Origin: Firmicutes bacterium UBA5010 | GTDB taxonomy: Bacteria; Bacillota; Clostridia; Tissierellales; Sedimentibacteraceae | Direction: 5' to 3' | Length of the DNA stretch: 47,023 nucleotides | Assembly (NCBI GenBank): GCA_002396645.1 | Contig: DGYI01000035.1 | Coordinates: forward strand, 129,321-176,343 | Shown here: positions 1 through 9,600 of the stretch, piece after piece | Numbering within the stretch: position 1 is the stretch's first letter | How the letters are laid out: every line of letters begins with the position of its first letter | Translations under genes and position numbers: made by a program | The notes under the pieces: model-generated | What the model saw: the letters and a program-made list of their open reading frames with translations, nothing else | What the model was told of the DNA's origin: nothing | The model's database searches: none

Positions 1-1
1 T

Positions 2-265
2 TATTTTCGGAAAATTTTTCTGGGTGTTGAAGAGTTGGTTGATACAAGCATAACTCAATCAATGTCCAGAAGTATCAATACAACCGTAACAACAGTTATA
101 AGCACTATAGTATTGTATATATTTGCTCAGCTATATGATATAGAATCAATTAAATTTTTTGCGCTTCCTATGGCGTTCGGGTTGATATCAGGATGTTATT
201 CGACTATATGCATTGCCGGACCTATATGGGTAATGTGGCAAAAAAGAAAGAAAACAACAGCTTAG
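2..265 (+). CDS. secF: Protein translocase subunit SecF, C-terminal fragment
   Basis: Only the last 87 codons lie in the window; the frame is open to the left edge, so the gene starts outside. SecF works with SecD in the cytoplasmic membrane to help proteins leave the Sec channel using the proton gradient. The visible part has a conserved-looking SITQSMSRSINT segment followed by two hydrophobic helices and the SGCYSTICIAGPIWV stretch typical of the last membrane segments of SecF, then a short basic tail. The TTG at 35 is an internal codon, not a start. Whether the whole gene is a separate secF or a secDF fusion cannot be seen. Confidence 0.85.
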   Translation, partial: YFRKIFLGVEELVDTSITQSMSRSINTTVTTVISTIVLYIFAQLYDIESIKFFALPMAFGLISGCYSTICIAGPIWVMWQKRKKTTA

Positions 266-308
266 ATAAAAATTAAACAGAGCTTTTTAAACAGAGGAGA
301 CTTAAGTA

Positions 309-728
309 ATGAAAGAATTCGTATTATCGAGATTAGTAAAGTCGGAGGACTTAAATCATCATGGAACATTATTTGCCGGAAGAACAGCGGAATGGTTTGT
401 TGAAGCGGCATTTATAGCGGCTGCATCAAGTGTCGGAAATCCGGAAAACATAGTTTGTATCAATATTCACGGACTTATGTTCAAGACTCCGGTTACAAAG
501 GGAGATATAATAACATTCAAAAGCAAAATAGTAAAATTGGGAACAACAAGCATAACGGTTCATACATCTGTGTACTCAGAGACAAAAAATATAACTCCTG
601 TAAACGGATTTTTAACCTTTATAAATGTTGATAAAGACGGTAAAAAAATGCCTCATAATCTGGTTCTTGATGATACGCAAGATGAACAGGAATTAAGACA
701 AAGAGAACAAGCAAATAAATTATTTTAA
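309..728 (+). CDS. Hotdog-fold acyl-CoA thioesterase
   Basis: 139 residues, the usual length for a single hotdog domain of the YciA/BACH acyl-CoA thioesterase group, which hydrolyse acyl-CoA to free acid and CoA in the cytoplasm. The N-terminal part carries the N-HHGTLFAGRTAEW segment that matches the family's N-x-x-G-x-LFGG-type active-site motif, and the central INIHGLMFKTPVTKGD and later V..N.FLTFI stretches match the family core. The chain-length preference cannot be told from sequence. It starts with ATG behind AGAGGAG at 293-299, 43 bp after secF, and ends at a strong terminator. Confidence 0.85.
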   Translation: MKEFVLSRLVKSEDLNHHGTLFAGRTAEWFVEAAFIAAASSVGNPENIVCINIHGLMFKTPVTKGDIITFKSKIVKLGTTSITVHTSVYSETKNITPVNGFLTFINVDKDGKKMPHNLVLDDTQDEQELRQREQANKLF

Positions 729-732
729 AATA

Positions 733-765
733 AAAGATGCCGTAAAATTGCTTTGCGGCATCTTT
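733..765. terminator. Bidirectional intrinsic terminator
   Basis: A perfect 10 bp stem (AAAGATGCCG with CGGCATCTTT) has a loop of 13 and T-rich DNA on both sides. It sits between the thioesterase and the convergent flavin reductase gene, so it can serve both. Confidence 0.85.
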
Positions 766-778
766 ATTTTACTTTAAA

Positions 779-1288
779 CTATCTTTTAAGTACTTTAGTT
801 ATTTCAGCTATATAAAGAGTGTGATAATCCTTATTAGGATAATTCTTAGTTATAAGCTCCTTATCTATGAAATTATCATCTGTATATTCTGAAGCAAATA
901 ACTTTCTGCAAAATACTACCATATTTGCCTCATCAAAATAAGGTATATTATTTTCATAGACTGTTGTTAATTCAGATTTTGATATCTTGTCTTCATCTCT
1001 TCCCGAGACTGTTCCCAAATACGACAATTTATCTTTAAATTCCTTATCGAAAAAGCTAAGAGAAAAACAATCGGAAAAATCGACAAATTCCTTGGTATAT
1101 CTTTGTGGGCGAATTACTATATACGCTACATTTTTGTTCCACATAACTCCAAAGCCGCCCCAGGCAGCTGTCATAGTATTTACATTATCATCCTTTTTCG
1201 CAGTTATAAGAAAACAATCTTTTCCTATAGCCGTAAATGTATTTTTTTCAATATCATGCGGTGTTATTTCAATAAAATTTGTATTCAT
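779..1288 (-). CDS. Flavin reductase-like / flavoredoxin family protein
   Basis: 169 residues with the FMN-binding split-barrel pattern of the flavin reductase-like domain: an N-terminal NTMTAAWGGFGVMW stretch (phosphate and isoalloxazine contact region in the family), then VIRPQRYT and an FSLSFFD strand. Members carry FMN and act in electron transfer or NAD(P)H:flavin reduction in anaerobes. The ATG follows AGGGAGG on the minus strand. It is 10 bp downstream of the monooxygenase-like gene and probably shares its transcript. The exact electron donor and acceptor are unknown. Confidence 0.8.
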   Translation of the reverse strand: MNTNFIEITPHDIEKNTFTAIGKDCFLITAKKDDNVNTMTAAWGGFGVMWNKNVAYIVIRPQRYTKEFVDFSDCFSLSFFDKEFKDKLSYLGTVSGRDEDKISKSELTTVYENNIPYFDEANMVVFCRKLFASEYTDDNFIDKELITKNYPNKDYHTLYIAEITKVLKR

Positions 1289-1298
1289 TAAAACCTCC

Positions 1299-1583
1299 CT
1301 ATACTACCTTATGTAAAATGTTTATTTCAGAGCTTAGTCTTATATTACTGATTTGGGAAACTATTCTGATAAAATGCTCTGTATTTTTATGAGCTTCAAA
1401 ATGAGTTTCACTTTCCCATTCTTCAATAATAGTAAGTGTGTTTTTATTATTTATATTCTGAAACAATTCATATGATATACATCCGTTCTCTTTTCTTGTT
1501 TCCTCAACAAGCTCTCTATACAGAGCAATCGCTTTTTCGAGCTCATTATCTTTTATCAAACTTTTTGCAACTATTTTAAGCAT
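1299..1583 (-). CDS. Antibiotic biosynthesis monooxygenase-fold (ABM/YgiN-type) protein
   Basis: 94 residues, matching the dimeric alpha/beta-barrel ABM domain. Visible family marks are ETRKENGCISYELFQN, the strand TLTIIEEWES and HFEAHKNTEHF. The fold includes quinol monooxygenases and heme-degrading enzymes, but many members in anaerobes have no proven activity. It lies just upstream of the flavin reductase-like gene in the same direction, which fits a small flavin or quinone redox or detoxification pair. The start follows a weak AGGTG-type ribosome site. Confidence 0.75.
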   Translation of the reverse strand: MLKIVAKSLIKDNELEKAIALYRELVEETRKENGCISYELFQNINNKNTLTIIEEWESETHFEAHKNTEHFIRIVSQISNIRLSSEINILHKVV

Positions 1584-1681
1584 AATTATGTTTACACCTT
1601 TCTAAATAATTTTTAGAAATATAACAGCTATTCTTGCCTCAAAATGGATTTTAAATTTTATCTATAATCTACAATTTCATT

Positions 1682-2599
1682 CTAAAATATATTTAAGTCC
1701 AGTCTTTCGGAAAGTTGCTGTAAAACTTGAATTCCGGCTACTGAATTTCCTTTTGCATCAAGGGCAGGACCATAAACGCCTATTCCCATTTTCTTAGGTA
1801 CTGCAGATAGTATACCTCCACCGACACCTGATTTTGCAGGTATACCGATATGTATTGCAAATTCTCCCGATGCGTCATATAAGCCGCATGTTACCATTAT
1901 AGTTTTTGTTATTCTGCATATTTCCTTAGGGACAATTCTTTCTCCGCTCCAAGGAAGTATACCGTCGCTTGCCAGAACTGCTCCTATTTTTGCTATATCC
2001 TTGCATGTAACCTCTATAGAGCAGTGACTGAAATACACATCAAGAATTTCATCAACATTTCCCTCCATAGAATTATAGCTTTTCATAAAATATGCCAATG
2101 CCCTGTTTCTGTCTCCGGTTGCCTTTTCTGATAAGTATGTACTTTCATTTATACTTATATTCTCATTATTTGCTAATTTTTTTGTAAAATTTAAAATTCT
2201 TTCAATTTTCTCTTCAGTAGAACTTCCGAGAATCAGTGATGAAGTTAAAATTGCACCTGCATTTATCATTGGATTATATGGTTTATGCAGACTTTTTACC
2301 TCTAAGCTGGCTATTGAGTTAAAGCTGTCACCTGTCGGCTCTGCTCCCACATATGAAAATACCTTTTGTTCTCCGTTATCCATTATTGCCAGCATAAGCG
2401 TTATTATTTTAGATATGCTCTGCAAAGTGAATTTTTTATCAAAGTCTCCTGCGAAATATTCATTGCCGTCCAGAGAAACGGCATAAATACCAAGGTCATT
2501 CGGGTTTGCCTTGGACAATTCAGGTATATAGGATGCAACACTTCCTTGAGCCGTATATTTCTTGCTGTTTTCTATTATGTTTGAAAAAACTGTATTCAT
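1682..2599 (-). CDS. glsA: Glutaminase A
   Basis: Hydrolyses glutamine to glutamate and ammonia in the cytoplasm. 305 residues is the standard length of the serine-dependent glutaminase family, which has a beta-lactamase-like fold. The catalytic S-x-x-K pair is S61 and K64 in LQSISK. Other family blocks are the NPMINAGAI stretch, the GDRNRALAYFMKS stretch and the SGVGGGI block near the C-terminus. The ATG is chosen over an upstream in-frame TTG because AGGAG lies seven bases before it. It is a separate unit from the two genes downstream. Confidence 0.93.
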   Translation of the reverse strand: MNTVFSNIIENSKKYTAQGSVASYIPELSKANPNDLGIYAVSLDGNEYFAGDFDKKFTLQSISKIITLMLAIMDNGEQKVFSYVGAEPTGDSFNSIASLEVKSLHKPYNPMINAGAILTSSLILGSSTEEKIERILNFTKKLANNENISINESTYLSEKATGDRNRALAYFMKSYNSMEGNVDEILDVYFSHCSIEVTCKDIAKIGAVLASDGILPWSGERIVPKEICRITKTIMVTCGLYDASGEFAIHIGIPAKSGVGGGILSAVPKKMGIGVYGPALDAKGNSVAGIQVLQQLSERLDLNIF

Positions 2600-2720
2600 C
2601 AATTTACTCCTGTTTTTTTCTTAATTCTAATATATTTTTGAATCTTTTTCAAGGCAATAATAATAATCACAACTAAAAAGCTTAAATATAAGGTAATTCT
2701 TGTATCTGCAGCAATATTAG

Positions 2721-2749
2721 TTGGGATTAGTCGAAATTTTTGATATAAT
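2721..2749 (+). promoter_or_regulatory. Promoter of the MerR-type regulator gene
   Basis: TTGGGA at 2721-2726, a 17 bp spacer and a perfect TATAAT at 2744-2749. This is about 70 bp before the regulator start. The spacer is the ordinary 17 bp, not the 19-20 bp typical of MerR-activated promoters. Confidence 0.65.
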
Positions 2750-2750
2750 A

Positions 2751-2771
2751 AAACTCTCCATTATAACACCA
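2751..2771 (+). repeat. Direct repeat copy 1 flanking the MerR gene
   Basis: A 21-base element beginning AAACTCTCC lies immediately after the -10 box of the regulator promoter. It recurs at 3559-3579, just after the regulator stop codon, with two substitutions. A regulator operator or a leftover of insertion are both possible. Confidence 0.6.
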
Positions 2772-2819
2772 GACTTTTTGTTTATAATAAAATTTGATTT
2801 AAGGAGGTGGCAGCAATCA

Positions 2820-3560
2820 ATGAATATTTATAAAACTTCTGAAATCGCGGCAATAATAGGGATACATCACAACACAGTACGGTTATATGAGGAGTTGGAA
2901 CTTATACCAAGACCAAAACGACAGCCTAATGGCTATCGTGTATTTACGGATTTTCATGTTGAGCAATTTCAACTTGCCCGTCTTGCTTTTCAAGTCGAAG
3001 TATTACAAAACGGTCTGAGAAAGAAAATTATCCAAATGCTTAAATTATCGGCAACAGGTAATTTTGAAACAGCACTTGCATTCACGCATGAATATTTGAA
3101 GCAAGTAAGGCAAGAGCGGGATAATGCAGAAGAGGCCATTTATATTGTTGAACAGGTTTTATCAGGGGTACATGAAAATACATATTTTCTAAGAAGAAAA
3201 GAAGTTTCTGAATATCTGAATATTTCAATGGACACTTTGCGAAATTGGGAAATGAATGGCCTGCTGACCATCAAGCGTAAGCAAAATGGATATCGTGTGT
3301 ATACGAATGAAGATATACAAAGGTTAAAAATTATTCGTTCTCTTCGGTGCGCTAATTATTCTTTAGAGGCTATTTTGCGTATGCTTCGGCACTTATCTAA
3401 AAACCCGAATGCTGATATCAAAACAGTTCTGAATACACCAAAATCAGACGAGGACATAATTGCAGTATGCGACAAGCTGATTACTTCTTTGTCAGCCGCT
3501 GAAAATAATGCACAAAAAATGATTTGCAAGTTAGAAAAAATGAAAGCAAAATTTTTATAA
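2820..3560 (+). CDS. MerR-family transcriptional regulator with two HTH domains
   Basis: 246 residues. The first winged-HTH (about residues 1-70) reads YKTSEIAAIIGIHHNTVRLY, and the wing motif NGYRVFTDFHVEQF follows. After a helical linker of about 60 residues a second MerR-like HTH appears (about 124-190) with LRRKEVSEYLNISMDTLRNW and a second NGYRVYTNEDIQRL wing. A tandem duplication of the DNA-binding unit is uncommon. The start is ATG 2820 behind AAGGAGG at 2801-2807; an open reading frame from 2721 begins at the promoter itself and is rejected. It sits directly upstream of an ABC exporter in the same direction and probably controls it. Confidence 0.85.
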   Translation: MNIYKTSEIAAIIGIHHNTVRLYEELELIPRPKRQPNGYRVFTDFHVEQFQLARLAFQVEVLQNGLRKKIIQMLKLSATGNFETALAFTHEYLKQVRQERDNAEEAIYIVEQVLSGVHENTYFLRRKEVSEYLNISMDTLRNWEMNGLLTIKRKQNGYRVYTNEDIQRLKIIRSLRCANYSLEAILRMLRHLSKNPNADIKTVLNTPKSDEDIIAVCDKLITSLSAAENNAQKMICKLEKMKAKFL

Positions 3561-3579
3561 ACTCTCCATTTTACCACCA
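3559..3579 (+). repeat. Direct repeat copy 2 flanking the MerR gene
   Basis: Same 21-base element as at 2751-2771 with two base changes. It begins at the end of the regulator stop codon and is preceded by TTTATA, which resembles the -10 context of the first copy. It runs into the dyad at 3572-3597. Confidence 0.55.
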
Positions 3580-3597
3580 ATGTTTATATTGGTGGTA
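3572..3597 (+). terminator. Perfect 10 bp dyad: terminator or operator
   Basis: TACCACCAAT pairs with ATTGGTGGTA over a six-base loop and is followed by CTCTTTTTAC. It could end the regulator transcript. The perfect symmetry and overlap with the 21-base repeat also fit an operator controlling the exporter genes 100 bp downstream. Confidence 0.6.
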
Positions 3598-3697
3598 CTC
3601 TTTTTACATAATAGGAAGGTTATTTCTCCTATTAGATAAATAAATGCCGTTTAAATGTTCTGATATTGTCAGAGCTATGGCATAACGGGAGGTTAGT

Positions 3698-4432
3698 ATG
3701 AAAGAAGTAATTAAAGTTGAGCAGCTTACAAAATCATATGACAAGCTGCTCGCGGTGAGTGATGTGAATTTATCGGTAAAGCGCGGTATGGTTTTTGGGC
3801 TTCTCGGAACCAACGGTGCAGGTAAAAGTACAACAATTGAGTGTATTTTAGGAACCAAAAGAGCAGACAAAGGGAAAATCTCTATCTTGGGTATGAACCC
3901 ATTGAAAGACCGTAAGAAACTATTTCAAAAAATAGGTGTACAATTTCAAGAAGCTAACTATCAAGATAAGATTACCGTATCGGAGCTTTGTGAAGTCACA
4001 GCATCACTATACCATGAAACTGCCAATCACTTTGATTTACTGGAGAGGTTCGGAATTCTTGACAAGCTCAAAAGTCCTGTTAATGACTTATCCGGCGGAC
4101 AGCGTCAACGTCTTTTCATTGTGCTTGCACTTATCTCGAAACCGGAAGTTGTTTTCTTGGATGAACTAACGACAGGTCTTGATACCAAGGCACGCAGGGA
4201 TGTTTGGAAAACCCTCTCTGATCTAAAGTCAAACGGACTGACAATTCTCTTGACTTCTCACTTTATGGATGAAGTCGAAGCCTTATGTGATGAAATCTGT
4301 ATTCTGAAACACGGAAAAACCGTGTTTTACGGTACAGTAGACGAAGCAGTCAATTCAAGTCCCTATGGTAAATTCGAGGACGCTTATCTTTGGTATACAA
4401 GTGAGGAGGAGCAAGCTGATGAAAACATTTAG
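3698..4432 (+). CDS. ABC exporter ATP-binding protein
   Basis: 244 residues, a single nucleotide-binding domain. Walker A is GTNGAGKST, the ABC signature is LSGGQRQR, and Walker B and D-loop read VVFLDELTTGLD; the switch histidine is in LTSHFMDEVE. It resembles the CcmA/DrrA type that pairs with ABC-2 membrane subunits for efflux of drugs, peptides or lipids. The ATG follows GGGAGG at 3689-3694. The stop overlaps the start of the permease gene by 14 bp, so translation is probably coupled. The substrate is unknown. Confidence 0.9.
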   Translation: MKEVIKVEQLTKSYDKLLAVSDVNLSVKRGMVFGLLGTNGAGKSTTIECILGTKRADKGKISILGMNPLKDRKKLFQKIGVQFQEANYQDKITVSELCEVTASLYHETANHFDLLERFGILDKLKSPVNDLSGGQRQRLFIVLALISKPEVVFLDELTTGLDTKARRDVWKTLSDLKSNGLTILLTSHFMDEVEALCDEICILKHGKTVFYGTVDEAVNSSPYGKFEDAYLWYTSEEEQADENI

Positions 4433-5162
4433 AACAATGCTTAAAACGGAACTAAAACTTTCATTGAGAGGTATGGATATGTTTATCTTTGCAATTTGTA
4501 TGCCACTTATAGTTTTAGTTATTCTTGGTATTATTTATGGAAATAAGCCGGCATTTGCAGGGGCAGAATATAGTTTTTTGGAACAGTCTTTTGGTGCAAT
4601 TGCAACAATTGCAATCTGTGCAGGAGGTGTTATGGGCTTGCCGTTAGTTATTTCAGAGTATCGAAGTAAAAAGATATTGAAGCGTTTTAAGGTTACGCCA
4701 ATCAGTCCGACAATGATTTTATCGGTTCAAGTCTCTATCTACGTACTGTATGCTGTTGTATCGCTAACACTTTTGTATCTTGTTGCAGCAAACATCTTCG
4801 GTTATAGATTTCAAGGTTCACCGCTGCATTTTATAGGAGGGTATATTTTGGTAATTATCTCCATGTTCAGCATTGGAATTATGGTAGGCGGCATTGCACC
4901 AAACACCAAAATTGCCGGTATAATTACCAGCGTCTTGTATTTTCCGATGCTCATATTTTCAGGGTCAACGCTGCCGTATGAAGTCATGCCCGCAGCACTT
5001 CAAAAGTTTGCGGATATTCTTCCTTTGACACAGGGAATAAAACTTCTTAAAGCTGCTTCGCTTGGTCTTGCTGTTGACAGTACTTTATTTCCAATATTTG
5101 CAATGTCTGTACTTGCCGTTATCTGCATAGTCATTTCTATTAGGTTCTTCAAATGGGAATAG
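4419..5162 (+). CDS. ABC-2 type exporter permease
   Basis: 247 residues with about six hydrophobic segments: one near residues 20-40, then around 60-80, 105-130, 140-160, 170-190 and 225-243. The PTMILSVQVSIY region and the LPYEVMPAALQKFADILPLTQG loop are typical ABC-2 (DrrB-like) features. It forms the membrane channel for the ATPase encoded just upstream. ATG 4419 with GAGGAGGAG in front is preferred to an earlier in-frame ATG that lies well inside the ATPase gene. Confidence 0.88.
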   Translation: MKTFRTMLKTELKLSLRGMDMFIFAICMPLIVLVILGIIYGNKPAFAGAEYSFLEQSFGAIATIAICAGGVMGLPLVISEYRSKKILKRFKVTPISPTMILSVQVSIYVLYAVVSLTLLYLVAANIFGYRFQGSPLHFIGGYILVIISMFSIGIMVGGIAPNTKIAGIITSVLYFPMLIFSGSTLPYEVMPAALQKFADILPLTQGIKLLKAASLGLAVDSTLFPIFAMSVLAVICIVISIRFFKWE

Positions 5163-5238
5163 TTACAGATTGATTAATGTTTTATAAGTAAAAACTCGAG
5201 TAAATACACAGGTTTATTAAAGTTGCCATATTTTAAGG

Positions 5239-5276
5239 ACACGGTGATGTCAAGTAAGTATCACCGTGTTAATTTT
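5239..5276 (+). terminator. Intrinsic terminator after the ABC exporter operon
   Basis: A perfect 10 bp stem, ACACGGTGAT with ATCACCGTGT, has an 11-base loop and is followed by TAATTTTTTATT. Confidence 0.85.
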
Positions 5277-5318
5277 TTATTAAGATGCAGCCTAAAACTA
5301 AAATTTAAATTAAATGAA

Positions 5319-5347
5319 TTGTTTTATCGACAAAAAAGATGTATAAT
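5319..5347 (+). promoter_or_regulatory. Promoter of hprK
   Basis: TTGTTT, a 17 bp spacer and TATAAT at 5342-5347, in the AT-rich 310 bp gap between the exporter terminator and hprK. The rest of that gap shows nothing further that I can support. Confidence 0.6.
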
Positions 5348-5475
5348 ATTTAAGTTAATATTTAAAATAAAATAAAAATTTAAAATTATTTATATATGGA
5401 TATAATGCTTGATTTATCAGCCTTGAAAAGATAGGATAAAATGATTTTTTGATAAATATAAGGAGGGTATTAAGG

Positions 5476-6393
5476 ATGATGTACGTTAGGATCGAAGACT
5501 TAGAAAAATATTTGAGACTAAAAGAAGTTTATGCTTCAACAAATCTTCATTTAGTTAAGATATATATTGCAGAAGTAGTCAGACCCGGACTGCAGATGGC
5601 AGGATATTTTGATTGGTTTTCTCATGAGAGAATACAGGTTTTAGGAAAAACAGAAATGTATTACCTGAAAACTCTTGAGCAAAGTGTAAAAGAAGAAAGA
5701 CTTGATAAATTTTTCAGCTTCGATATACCGATTGTTATAATTGCAAATGACATGGATGTTGATGAAGACATAATAAAATATGCAAAAAAACATGACAGAA
5801 CAATAATGAAGACAAAACAAAAGACTATGAAATTTATCAATGATACAGTTAATTATCTTGAAGAGCAGTTAGCTCCTGAAATAACTGTTCATGGAGTCTG
5901 TGTAGAAGTTTTCGGAATTGGTATGCTTATAAGGGGAAAAAGCGGAATCGGGAAAAGTGAAACTGCTTTGGAGTTGGTCAAAAGGGGACATAGACTAATA
6001 GCCGATGATGCGGTTATAATAAGGAAGATAGATAACAGAATAAAGGGTTACTGTCCGGAGTTGACAAAGCATTTATTGGAGATAAGAGGAATCGGAATAC
6101 TCGATATAAAACACTTATATGGTGTTGGATCGATAAAGATAGATCAATTCATAAATTTAGCTATAGATCTTGAAGAATGGGATGAACAAAAAGAATATGA
6201 CAGATTAGGCTTAGATGATGTAAAAGCGGAAATTCTGGATGTAAGTATTCCTCTTGTTACTGTTCCGGTAAGACCTGGAAGAAATATTGCAACCGTTGTA
6301 GAGGTAGCAGCTAAAAATTACAGACAAAAATTGCTGGGATATAATACATTAGATCTATATAACAGAAGATTCTTAAATATAATTGAAGACTAG
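5476..6393 (+). CDS. hprK: HPr kinase/phosphorylase
   Basis: 305 residues, the normal family length. This bifunctional enzyme adds or removes phosphate at the regulatory serine of HPr and so drives carbon catabolite repression in Firmicutes. The N-terminal domain covers about 1-130. The C-terminal kinase domain has the P-loop GKSGIGKS at 154-161, the preceding conserved VHG (H139), DDAV after it and the LEIRGIGILDI signature. Start ATG 5476 has AGGAGG nine bases upstream; an earlier in-frame start lies before this site and is rejected. The HPr gene itself is not in the window. Confidence 0.95.
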   Translation: MMYVRIEDLEKYLRLKEVYASTNLHLVKIYIAEVVRPGLQMAGYFDWFSHERIQVLGKTEMYYLKTLEQSVKEERLDKFFSFDIPIVIIANDMDVDEDIIKYAKKHDRTIMKTKQKTMKFINDTVNYLEEQLAPEITVHGVCVEVFGIGMLIRGKSGIGKSETALELVKRGHRLIADDAVIIRKIDNRIKGYCPELTKHLLEIRGIGILDIKHLYGVGSIKIDQFINLAIDLEEWDEQKEYDRLGLDDVKAEILDVSIPLVTVPVRPGRNIATVVEVAAKNYRQKLLGYNTLDLYNRRFLNIIED

Positions 6394-6580
6394 TCGAGAT
6401 AGTTTGCGTAAAATGAAAGTTTTGTCACTAAAGACAGCATAAATCTTATTATTTTTCGGATTTTAAAAACTAATTATTTTAACAAATTTCTTAATTTTAT
6501 TTTCTGAATTTTGCTATAAATTATTTTTATATAAAAATGATTTAAACGTTAAAAAAGTATCAAAAATTGCGATTTCAGTG

Positions 6581-6609
6581 TTGCAATTTTGGATGTTATA
6601 AGTTATACT
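6581..6609 (+). promoter_or_regulatory. Promoter of nifJ
   Basis: TTGCAA, exactly 17 bp, TATACT at 6604-6609, about 45 bp before the start codon. It fits a strong housekeeping promoter, as expected for a central metabolic enzyme. Confidence 0.75.
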
Positions 6610-6653
6610 TGTCATTGATGTTGAATAAAAAAACCTTAGGAGGTAAATTATAA

Positions 6654-9600
6654 ATGGCAAAAGTTATGAAAACCATGGACGGTAACACTGCTGCAGCATA
6701 TGTATCTTATGCGTTTACAGAAGTAGCGGCAATATTCCCAATAACACCGTCTTCTCCGATGGCTGAACTTTCAGATGAATGGTCGGCAAACGGCAAAACA
6801 AATATTTTTGGTCAGACAGTAAGAGTTACTGAATTACAATCAGAAGCTGGTGCGGCAGGAGCTGTTCACGGTTCATTATCAGCAGGTGCATTAACAACAA
6901 CTTATACAGCTTCACAAGGCTTACTTCTTATGATTCCAAATATGTACAAAATAGCGGGAGAATTATTGCCCGGAGTATTTCACGTAACTGCAAGAGCGGT
7001 AGCAGGACATGCATTGTCAATATTTGGAGATCATTCAGATGTTATGGCAGCAAGACAAACAGGCTTTGCGCTTTTAGCTTCAAGCAGTGTACAAGAGGTT
7101 ATGGACTTAGGCGGAGTAGCTCACTTAACGTCTATAAAAACAAGAGTTCCATTCCTTCATTTCTTTGATGGATTCAGAACATCTCATGAAGTTCAAAAAA
7201 TTGAAACAATTGATTATGCTGACTTTGCAAAATTAGTTGACTATGATGCAATTAAGGCATTCAGAGACAGAGCTTTAAATCCGGAGCATCCTGTAACAAA
7301 AGGTACAGCTCAAAACCCTGATATATTCTTCCAAGCTAAAGAAGCTTCAAACAAATTCTATGAAGCTATTCCGGATGCAGTAAACAGCTATATGCAAGAA
7401 ATAACTAAATTGACAGGAAGAGAATATAAGCCGTTTAATTATTACGGAGCAGCTGATGCTGAGCATGTAATAGTTGCAATGGGCTCAGTAACAGAAACTA
7501 TTGAAGAAGTTATAGATTATTTGACAGCGAAGGGCGAAAAAGTAGGTTTATTGATAGTTCACCTATACAGACCTTTCTCAGCTAAATACTTCTTTGATGT
7601 AATGCCTAAAACTGTTAAGAAAATAGCTGTATTAGACAGAACAAAAGAGCCTGGAGCTATAGGAGAGCCATTATACTTAGATGTTCAATCATTATACTAT
7701 GATTCAGACAATAAACCGGTTATAGTAGGCGGAAGATACGGCTTAGGTTCAAAAGATACTACTCCAAGTCAAATATTTGCAGTATATGAAAACTTAAAAC
7801 AAGATAAACCTAAAAATCAGTTTACAATCGGTATAAATGACGATGTTACTTACTCTTCATTAGAACTTAAAGAAACAGTAAATGTATCTGCTGAAGGAAC
7901 AGTAAGATGTAAATTCTGGGGCTTAGGATCAGACGGAACGGTAGGAGCAAATAAAAGTGCAATTAAAATTATCGGAGATCATACAAGCTTGTATGCTCAA
8001 GGATATTTCTCATATGACAGTAAAAAATCAGGCGGTATAACAGTATCACACTTAAGATTCGGTAAAAAACCGATACGTTCAACTTATTTAATAGATGAAT
8101 CTGACTTTGCTTCATGTTCACAACAATCATATGTTGATAAATATGATGTTATAGCAGGATTAAGAGAAGGCGGTAATTTCTTATTAAATACTTCATGGTC
8201 AATTGAAGAATTAGAAAATAATTTACCGGCTCAAATGAAAAAATATATAGCTGATAAGAAAATCAATTTCTATATAATAAACGCAACTAAAGTAGCGGAA
8301 GAATTGGGCTTGGGAAATAGAACTAACATGATAATGCAAGCGGCATTCTTCAAGCTTGCTAATGTTATCCCGGTAGAAGAAGCGGTTAAATACTTGGAAG
8401 ATGCTATAGTTTCTTCTTACGGCAGAAAAGGTGATAAGATAGTTGATATGAATAAGGCTGCTGTTCAAAGAGGTATTTCAGACTTAGTAAAAGTTGAGGT
8501 TCCAACGTCTTGGGCACAGGCTGAATGTGCTGGCAGCTCATGCTCGTCATGTTCGTCATGTCCTTCAAAACCTGAATTTATTACTGATGTTGTTGAGCCA
8601 ATGAACAGACAAGAAGGAGATAAGCTTCCTGTAAGTACATTTGTAGGAAGAGAAGACGGAACTTTCCCTCATGGAACTTCAGCATATGAAAAACGTGGTA
8701 TAGCAGTGCATGTTCCTGCATGGAATATTGATAACTGTATACAATGTAATCAATGCTCATTTGTATGTCCTCATGCAAGCATCAGACCGTTCTTAGTCAA
8801 TGCGGAAGAGAAAGCGAATGCTCCTGAAGGATTTGAAACTAAAAAGGCAGTGGGTAAAGGCTTTGAAGGCTTAGAGTACAGAATACAAGTAAGTCCTCTT
8901 GATTGTGCCGGATGCGGCAACTGTGCGGATATCTGCCCTGCTAAAGAAAAAGCTTTAACTATGGAGCCTATAGATACACAAATGAAAGAAGCTCCAAGAT
9001 GGAACTATGCTGTTGATCATGTATCTATTAAGGATACAGTAATGGATAAAAACTCAGTAAAAGGAAGCCAGTTTGCTCAACCGTACTTAGAGTTCTCAGG
9101 AGCTTGTGCCGGTTGTGGAGAAACAGCTTATGCTAAAACAGTAACACAATTATATGGAGACAGAATGCTTATAGCTAATGCTACAGGATGTTCTTCAATC
9201 TGGGGAGGCTCAGCTCCTTCAACACCATACTGCAAGGATAAGAATGGCAAAGGTCCTGCATGGGCTAACTCATTATTCGAAGACAATGCTGAATATGGTT
9301 ATGGTATGGCAGTTGCAACAAGACAAATCAGAGAAAGCATTAAGATGGCAATGGAGACTGTATTGGAAAATACTGATTCAGAAGATATCAAAACAGCATT
9401 TAACGAGTGGATAGCAAGCATGGAAGATGCAGAGGCTTCAAAAGCAGCTTCAGCTAAAGTTCTAAATGTATTAGACGGATTTAAACCTTGTGACTGCTGT
9501 GAAAAAGCTATAAAAGAAATACTTGATAAGAAAGATTACTTAGTTAAAAAGTCAGTTTGGATATTCGGAGGAGACGGCTGGGCTTATGATATAGGATACG

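Noticed and set aside
987..1316. Plus-strand open frame opposite the flavin reductase gene
   Set aside because: It has no ribosome site and is antisense to a gene with clear family motifs.
2721..2819. Upstream extension of the MerR-type protein
   Set aside because: The extended start coincides with the promoter, and the strong AAGGAGG site and the family N-terminus point to 2820.
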